This document shows positions 6,305 to 9,285 of a stretch of DNA of 9,285 bases, piece by piece. This DNA is from UBA6220 sp937870835 (GTDB lineage Bacteria > Patescibacteriota > Minisyncoccia > Minisyncoccales > Minisyncoccaceae), in assembly GCA_035421265.1 (NCBI GenBank), contig DAOLWP010000023.1, positions 1 through 9,285 of the forward strand. Reading direction: 5' to 3'. Each line of letters starts with the position of its first letter. The first letter of the stretch is position 1. The position numbers and the translations under genes were made by a program. The notes under the pieces were generated by a model that was not told the origin of the DNA, searched no databases, and worked only from the letters and a program-made list of their open reading frames with translations.

Positions 6305-6966
6305 TATCCACTGCTGGTCCAGTTTCAGTATTAAAAGGTATTTCTCTTACCATAAATGAGGGTGAATTTGTGGCTATTACTGGTCCTTCTGGTTCGGGCA
6401 AGTCAACTTTGATGAATATTATTGGCGCTTTAGATGTTCCCACAAGAGGAGAATATATTTTAGATGGAAAAGAAGTTTCAAAGTTATCCGATGATGAATT
6501 AGCTGAAATAAGAAATAAAAAAATTGGATTTGTTTTTCAAACTTTCAATCTTTTGCCAAGAGCAACAGTTTTGCGAAATGTAATGCTTCCCTTAATTTAT
6601 GCAGAAGTTTCTAAAGCGAAACGAGAGGTCTTAGCAAAACAGGCCTTAAAAAATGCTGGATTAGATGAAGTTTATTATAATCATTTAAGTAATCAATTAT
6701 CGGGTGGGCAAATGCAAAGAGTGGCGATTGCGCGCGCTTTAGTTAATAACCCTTCTTTAATTTTAGCTGATGAGCCAACTGGCAATTTAGATTCTAAAAC
6801 TGGTGAAATAGTTTTAAATACATTTACCGATTTAAACAGGAATCAACACCATACCATAGTTTTAATTACTCACGAACGGGAGGTCGCCGAATATGCCGAT
6901 AGAATTATTAGTTTAAAAGACGGTTCAATTATCTCTGATTTTGACGAATTAAAGAAAAAAACTTAA
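6271..6966 (+). CDS. MacB/LolD-type ABC exporter ATP-binding protein
   Basis: This 231-residue nucleotide-binding subunit powers the MacAB-type exporter from the cytoplasmic face. All ATPase motifs are intact: Walker A GPSGSGKST (38-46), Q-loop Gln90 in FVFQTFNLLP, signature LSGGQ (143-147), Walker B LILADEPTG with catalytic Glu168 (163-171), D-loop NLDS (172-175) and switch His201 in THE. The wording around FNLLPRATVLRNVMLPLIY (92-110) is typical of the MacB/LolD/FtsE group. The ATPase is a separate polypeptide, whereas Gram-negative MacB fuses it to the permease. After merging the assembly duplicate, it would begin 25 nt after macA. The permease begins 5 nt after its stop. There is no Shine-Dalgarno sequence; the ATG gives the standard MIELKNI start. 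Confidence 0.97.
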   Translation: MIELKNITKDYLSTAGPVSVLKGISLTINEGEFVAITGPSGSGKSTLMNIIGALDVPTRGEYILDGKEVSKLSDDELAEIRNKKIGFVFQTFNLLPRATVLRNVMLPLIYAEVSKAKREVLAKQALKNAGLDEVYYNHLSNQLSGGQMQRVAIARALVNNPSLILADEPTGNLDSKTGEIVLNTFTDLNRNQHHTIVLITHEREVAEYADRIISLKDGSIISDFDELKKKT

Positions 6967-6971
6967 ATTTT

Positions 6972-8195
6972 ATGAAAATAGAAGATTTAATAGAAGAAAT
7001 AGGTTTTGCCTTATTAGCCAACAAAGTCCGTTCTGCGTTGACAATTTTAGGCATTGTTATTGGTATCGGGTCAGTCATTGTAATGGTTGCAATTGGACAA
7101 GGTTCTCAAAGCAGCATTCAATCGCGAATTGAATCATTAGGTTCAAATTTAATTGTTGTAACCCCGGGAGCTCAAAGGGGCGTGGGAATGTGGGTGAGCG
7201 GCGGACGAGGGTCAGCTCAAACCTTAACTTTAGATGATGCTTATGCGATTAAAAATGAAATACCTATTGCTGTGGCTGTGGAACCGGAAATATCATCTCG
7301 TAAACAAGTTTTAGCTAAAGGAACGAATACTAATGTGCAAGTCGTTGGCACTGTTCCTGATTATTTATCTGTTCGGAATCTTGAGATTGGAGAAGGGGCT
7401 TTTTTATCAGAGCAAGATATTAAAAATAAATCCAAAGTAGCTATTTTAGGGGCAACAGTCAAAGATGATTTATTTGGCGAGGACGCTGAAGCGCTTGGCA
7501 AAAAAATTAGAATCAATGGCCTTGAATTTACGGTTATTGGAGTTTCCCTTCCTAAAGGGGGTGAGGCAATGAATAGTCAGGACAATATGGTTTTTTTACC
7601 AATTACTACTTATCAACAATACTTGTCAGGAAGCAAATATGTGAGCAGTATTTATGTTTCTGCGGCAAGCCAAAAAGTTATGGGCGACCTGCAAAATCAA
7701 ATTACAACTTTGCTTTTAGAGCGCCATAATATCTCTGATGTTAGCAAGGCCGATTTTAGCACCACCAATCAGGCCGATATAGCTGAAACCGCCTCTTCAG
7801 TGGCAAACACTTTTACTATTTTGTTAGCTTCAGTGGCTTCTATTTCTTTGCTTGTGGGAGGAATTGGCATTATGAATATGATGTTGACGACTGTCACCGA
7901 AAGAACCCGAGAGATTGGATTGCGAAAAGCTATTGGCGCCAGAAAAAAAGATATCAATTTGCAATTTTTAGGCGAAGCTGTGGCTCTAACTTTTTTAGGG
8001 GGATTAATTGGTATAATTTTAGGATATTTAGTGGCGTGGGGAGTTAATTATTTTGGATTTACGACTACTAAAATTTCTTTATGGTCAATTTTTTTAGCTT
8101 TTGGGGTAGCCGCTTTAATAGGAATTACTTTTGGATATTATCCCGCTCAAAGGGCGTCTAAATTAAATCCAATTGAAGCGCTAAGGTATGAATAA
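6972..8195 (+). CDS. MacB/FtsX-type ABC exporter permease
   Basis: This 407-residue permease has the four-helix MacB topology. TM1 is at about 21-43 (SALTILGIVIGIGSVIVMVAIG). A large extracytoplasmic MacB_PCD-type domain covers about 45-275. TM2 (about 281-306) ends in the conserved GGIGIMNMML, followed by the cytoplasmic coupling segment TVTERTREIGLRKAIGAR (307-324). TM3 is at about 334-358 and TM4 at about 370-390, closing with the family tail PAQRASKLNPIEALRYE. It would form a dimer moving substrate in the extracytoplasmic space together with the adaptor encoded by macA. Gene order adaptor-ATPase-permease is standard for monoderm MacAB-like systems. Substrate cannot be predicted; family members handle antibiotics, peptides, lipopeptides and lipoproteins. 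Confidence 0.96.
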   Translation: MKIEDLIEEIGFALLANKVRSALTILGIVIGIGSVIVMVAIGQGSQSSIQSRIESLGSNLIVVTPGAQRGVGMWVSGGRGSAQTLTLDDAYAIKNEIPIAVAVEPEISSRKQVLAKGTNTNVQVVGTVPDYLSVRNLEIGEGAFLSEQDIKNKSKVAILGATVKDDLFGEDAEALGKKIRINGLEFTVIGVSLPKGGEAMNSQDNMVFLPITTYQQYLSGSKYVSSIYVSAASQKVMGDLQNQITTLLLERHNISDVSKADFSTTNQADIAETASSVANTFTILLASVASISLLVGGIGIMNMMLTTVTERTREIGLRKAIGARKKDINLQFLGEAVALTFLGGLIGIILGYLVAWGVNYFGFTTTKISLWSIFLAFGVAALIGITFGYYPAQRASKLNPIEALRYE

Positions 8196-8227
8196 AAAAA
8201 TAAAAATAATAAAAAAAATAAAAAACT

Positions 8228-8584
8228 ATGAAAATAAATAACGAAGCAACAAACTTAATGAATAAAGGACAAAAAGTTCCTTTTATGGTAGAGGGCGGAG
8301 AAATAAAAATAATAAACACCTCACTTAAATCAGCTGAAGGAGAATACGATTTTTATGAGAGCCGTCCCGCACCTAAAAGTGGGTGGGAAAAAATAGAAGA
8401 ATTTTGTGCTATAAATTGGGGCGAAAAAGATGACGATAATATAATTTATAAAGATATAAGAAAAACAGCTCAAAAGTTAGAAAAAGAGGGCAAGGAGTGT
8501 TTGGCAGTAATTTTGCCCCCCAACGATGTTCTTGATATGATAATTGATTTATATGTAAGAAATAATAAAATTAATAAAAATTAA
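8228..8584 (+). CDS. Conserved-looking hypothetical cytoplasmic protein
   Basis: This 118-residue protein has no signal peptide or membrane segment and is rich in Lys and Glu. I do not recognise the family. Visible features are an N-terminal strand-rich segment (KVPFMVEGGEIKIINTSLK, 16-34), a tryptophan/aromatic centre (WEKIEEFCAINWG, 53-65), an acidic run (EKDDD, 66-70), and a C-terminal helix-strand-helix pattern (DIRKTAQKLEKEGKECLAVILPP, 76-98). It is the only soluble product in an operon of membrane and envelope proteins. It lies 32 nt after the permease with an A-rich spacer and 6 nt before the second DUF5666-like gene, so co-expression is likely. ATGs at codons 11 and 19 are alternative starts; 8228 is preferred because it gives the longest frame and carries the same A-rich TATG context as its neighbours. 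Confidence 0.8.
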   Translation: MKINNEATNLMNKGQKVPFMVEGGEIKIINTSLKSAEGEYDFYESRPAPKSGWEKIEEFCAINWGEKDDDNIIYKDIRKTAQKLEKEGKECLAVILPPNDVLDMIIDLYVRNNKINKN

Positions 8585-8590
8585 ATTAAT

Positions 8591-9109
8591 ATGAAACAAA
8601 ATAATCAACTTAAAATTATTGGAATTATTATAGCACTCATCGTGGTTATTGCCGCTTCTTTTTATGGGGGAATGGTTTATGGCCAAAATAAAAAATCTAA
8701 TCGCAGCAATTTTCAAAATATGGCGAATATGAATAATGGAAATATAAATAATGGAACGAACGGGCAAAAAATGATTGGCAATACTGGAATTGCCAATGGA
8801 GAAATTGCGAGCCAAGATGATAAAAGTTTTATTGTAAAATTAAGCAATGGCAGTTCAAAGATAATCTTTTTTTCTAATTCTACAAAAGTTTTTCAAACAA
8901 CCGAAGGAGCTTTGTCAGATTTAAAAGTTGGGGACAAAGTAATGGTTAACGGAACAGCTAATCAAGATGGAAGCATCACTGCTAAAACAATTCAATTAAA
9001 TCCAATTGTGCCGATTGGAAATTCGCCCTCATCTTCTAATCCAGCCAAACAAGGTCAGCCCTCTGCTGGTTCAACCGGCTGGTCTAATTCAATGTCTCCT
9101 CATCCTTAA
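8591..9109 (+). CDS. Membrane-anchored protein with a DUF5666-like beta domain (second paralogue)
   Basis: This 172-residue protein has one N-terminal transmembrane helix (about 8-29, with GIIIALIVVIAASFYGGMVYG) and an Asn/Met-rich flexible linker (about 35-65, containing five Met). A beta domain spans about 66-138 and a Ser/Pro/Gly-rich tail ends SMSPHP. The domain carries the same pattern as the protein encoded at 3725-4243: opening GEI, a T-K-V strand, ALSDLKVGDKVMVNGTANQDGSITAKTIQL (107-136). This matches the DUF5666 signature more closely than the first paralogue does. Both proteins are 172 residues long, but the linker and tail differ. It is the last gene of the operon, 6 nt after the preceding stop, and an intrinsic terminator starts 15 nt downstream. 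Its role is unknown; surface anchoring beside the exporter is what the sequence supports. Confidence 0.9.
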   Translation: MKQNNQLKIIGIIIALIVVIAASFYGGMVYGQNKKSNRSNFQNMANMNNGNINNGTNGQKMIGNTGIANGEIASQDDKSFIVKLSNGSSKIIFFSNSTKVFQTTEGALSDLKVGDKVMVNGTANQDGSITAKTIQLNPIVPIGNSPSSSNPAKQGQPSAGSTGWSNSMSPHP

Positions 9110-9124
9110 TTGGTTCAAAATTAT

Positions 9125-9157
9125 AAATTCGTTCTTAATTTTTAGAGCGAATTTTTT
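9125..9157 (+). terminator. Intrinsic terminator of the export operon
   Basis: An 11-bp stem pairs 9125-9135 with 9144-9154 (core AAATTCG/CGAATTT, one G-T wobble) around an 8-nt loop. A T run at 9152-9157 overlaps the end of the 3' arm. It begins 15 nt after the last stop codon and terminates the 3337-9109 unit. Confidence 0.88.
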
Positions 9158-9181
9158 ATGTTTTACTGCTTGAATATAATA

Positions 9182-9213
9182 AAGGCCTTTTAATAAAGGC
9201 CTTCTAACTTTTT
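9182..9213. terminator. Second hairpin, possible back-up or bidirectional terminator
   Basis: A 9-bp perfect stem pairs 9182-9190 with 9195-9203 (AAGGCCTTT/AAAGGCCTT) around a TAAT tetraloop. A T run at 9209-9213 follows on the + strand, and an AT-rich stretch flanks the other side. It could back up the 9125-9157 terminator or serve a minus-strand gene entering from the right. Confidence 0.6.
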
Positions 9214-9226
9214 AAATAATAACTTT

Positions 9227-9247
9227 TTAATAAATATTGATTTTGAG
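9227..9247 (+). repeat. 21-nt exact direct repeat, copy 2 (near window end)
   Basis: Identical to 2561-2581 in the same orientation. It lies in the AT-rich stretch after the export operon terminators. What follows (9248-9285) is too short to assign; base composition becomes more GC-rich from about 9261, which may mark the edge of another gene. Confidence 0.6.
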
Positions 9248-9285
9248 TTTTTATTATTTAAACCCCATAGAGCGCAGGGCTGAAA

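Noticed and set aside
8549..8815. Minus-strand open frame over the start of the second DUF5666-like gene
   Set aside because: It overlaps a well-supported + strand gene in an operon, and its Ile/Asn/His-rich product has no recognisable family.
9190..9285. Possible minus-strand gene tail at the right edge (one frame ends at 9258-9260, another at 9190-9192)
   Set aside because: Only 8 to 31 residues are available and neither is recognisable. The GC rise after 9261 hints at a gene edge, but strand and frame cannot be decided.

Overview
The window is an AT-rich bacterial fragment, almost certainly a metagenome-assembled scaffold: it contains a run of exactly 100 Ns flanked by a perfect 55-bp duplication. 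Ten complete genes and the tail of an eleventh all lie on the + strand. All eleven stop codons are TAA, none of the ten visible starts has a Shine-Dalgarno sequence, and nine of ten ATGs are preceded by T. With the low GC, the gene content and the small membrane-anchored DUF5666-like proteins beside a MacAB-type exporter, this suggests a member of the Candidate Phyla Radiation (Patescibacteria, Parcubacteria-like). That placement is inference; no rRNA or marker phylogeny is available here. The reading frames stay open under the standard bacterial code without TGA reassignment.

Layout. Positions 1-177 hold the C-terminal end of an unidentified protein, closed by a strong intrinsic terminator (242-277). 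Positions 178-548 are intergenic: the terminator, a second hairpin (288-320), a consensus sigma-70 promoter (402-430), a degenerate CIRCE operator (432-458) and a 79-nt leader made only of A and T. A heat-shock unit follows: groES (549-839), groEL (921-2564) and an ECF-type sigma factor (2638-3201), with no terminator between groEL and the sigma gene and a strong hairpin terminator after it (3214-3252).

The second unit (3337-9109) is compact: a three-helix membrane protein (candidate anti-sigma factor or envelope protein), a membrane-anchored DUF5666-like protein, a MacA/HlyD-like adaptor with an unusually long hairpin region, a MacB-type ATPase, a MacB/FtsX-type permease, a soluble protein of unknown function, and a second membrane-anchored DUF5666-like protein. 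It ends at an intrinsic terminator (9125-9157), followed by a second hairpin and AT-rich sequence.

How they may work together. GroES/GroEL is the folding chamber, probably under HrcA/CIRCE control. The ECF sigma factor sits where it could be co-induced with the chaperonin. The downstream genes look like an envelope export or stress module in which two related surface-anchored beta-domain proteins bracket a MacAB pump. A functional link between the sigma factor and the export module is plausible from position but is not shown by the sequence. The Ns between macA and the ATPase gene are most likely an assembly artefact; merging the duplicated ends leaves a 25-nt intergenic space.
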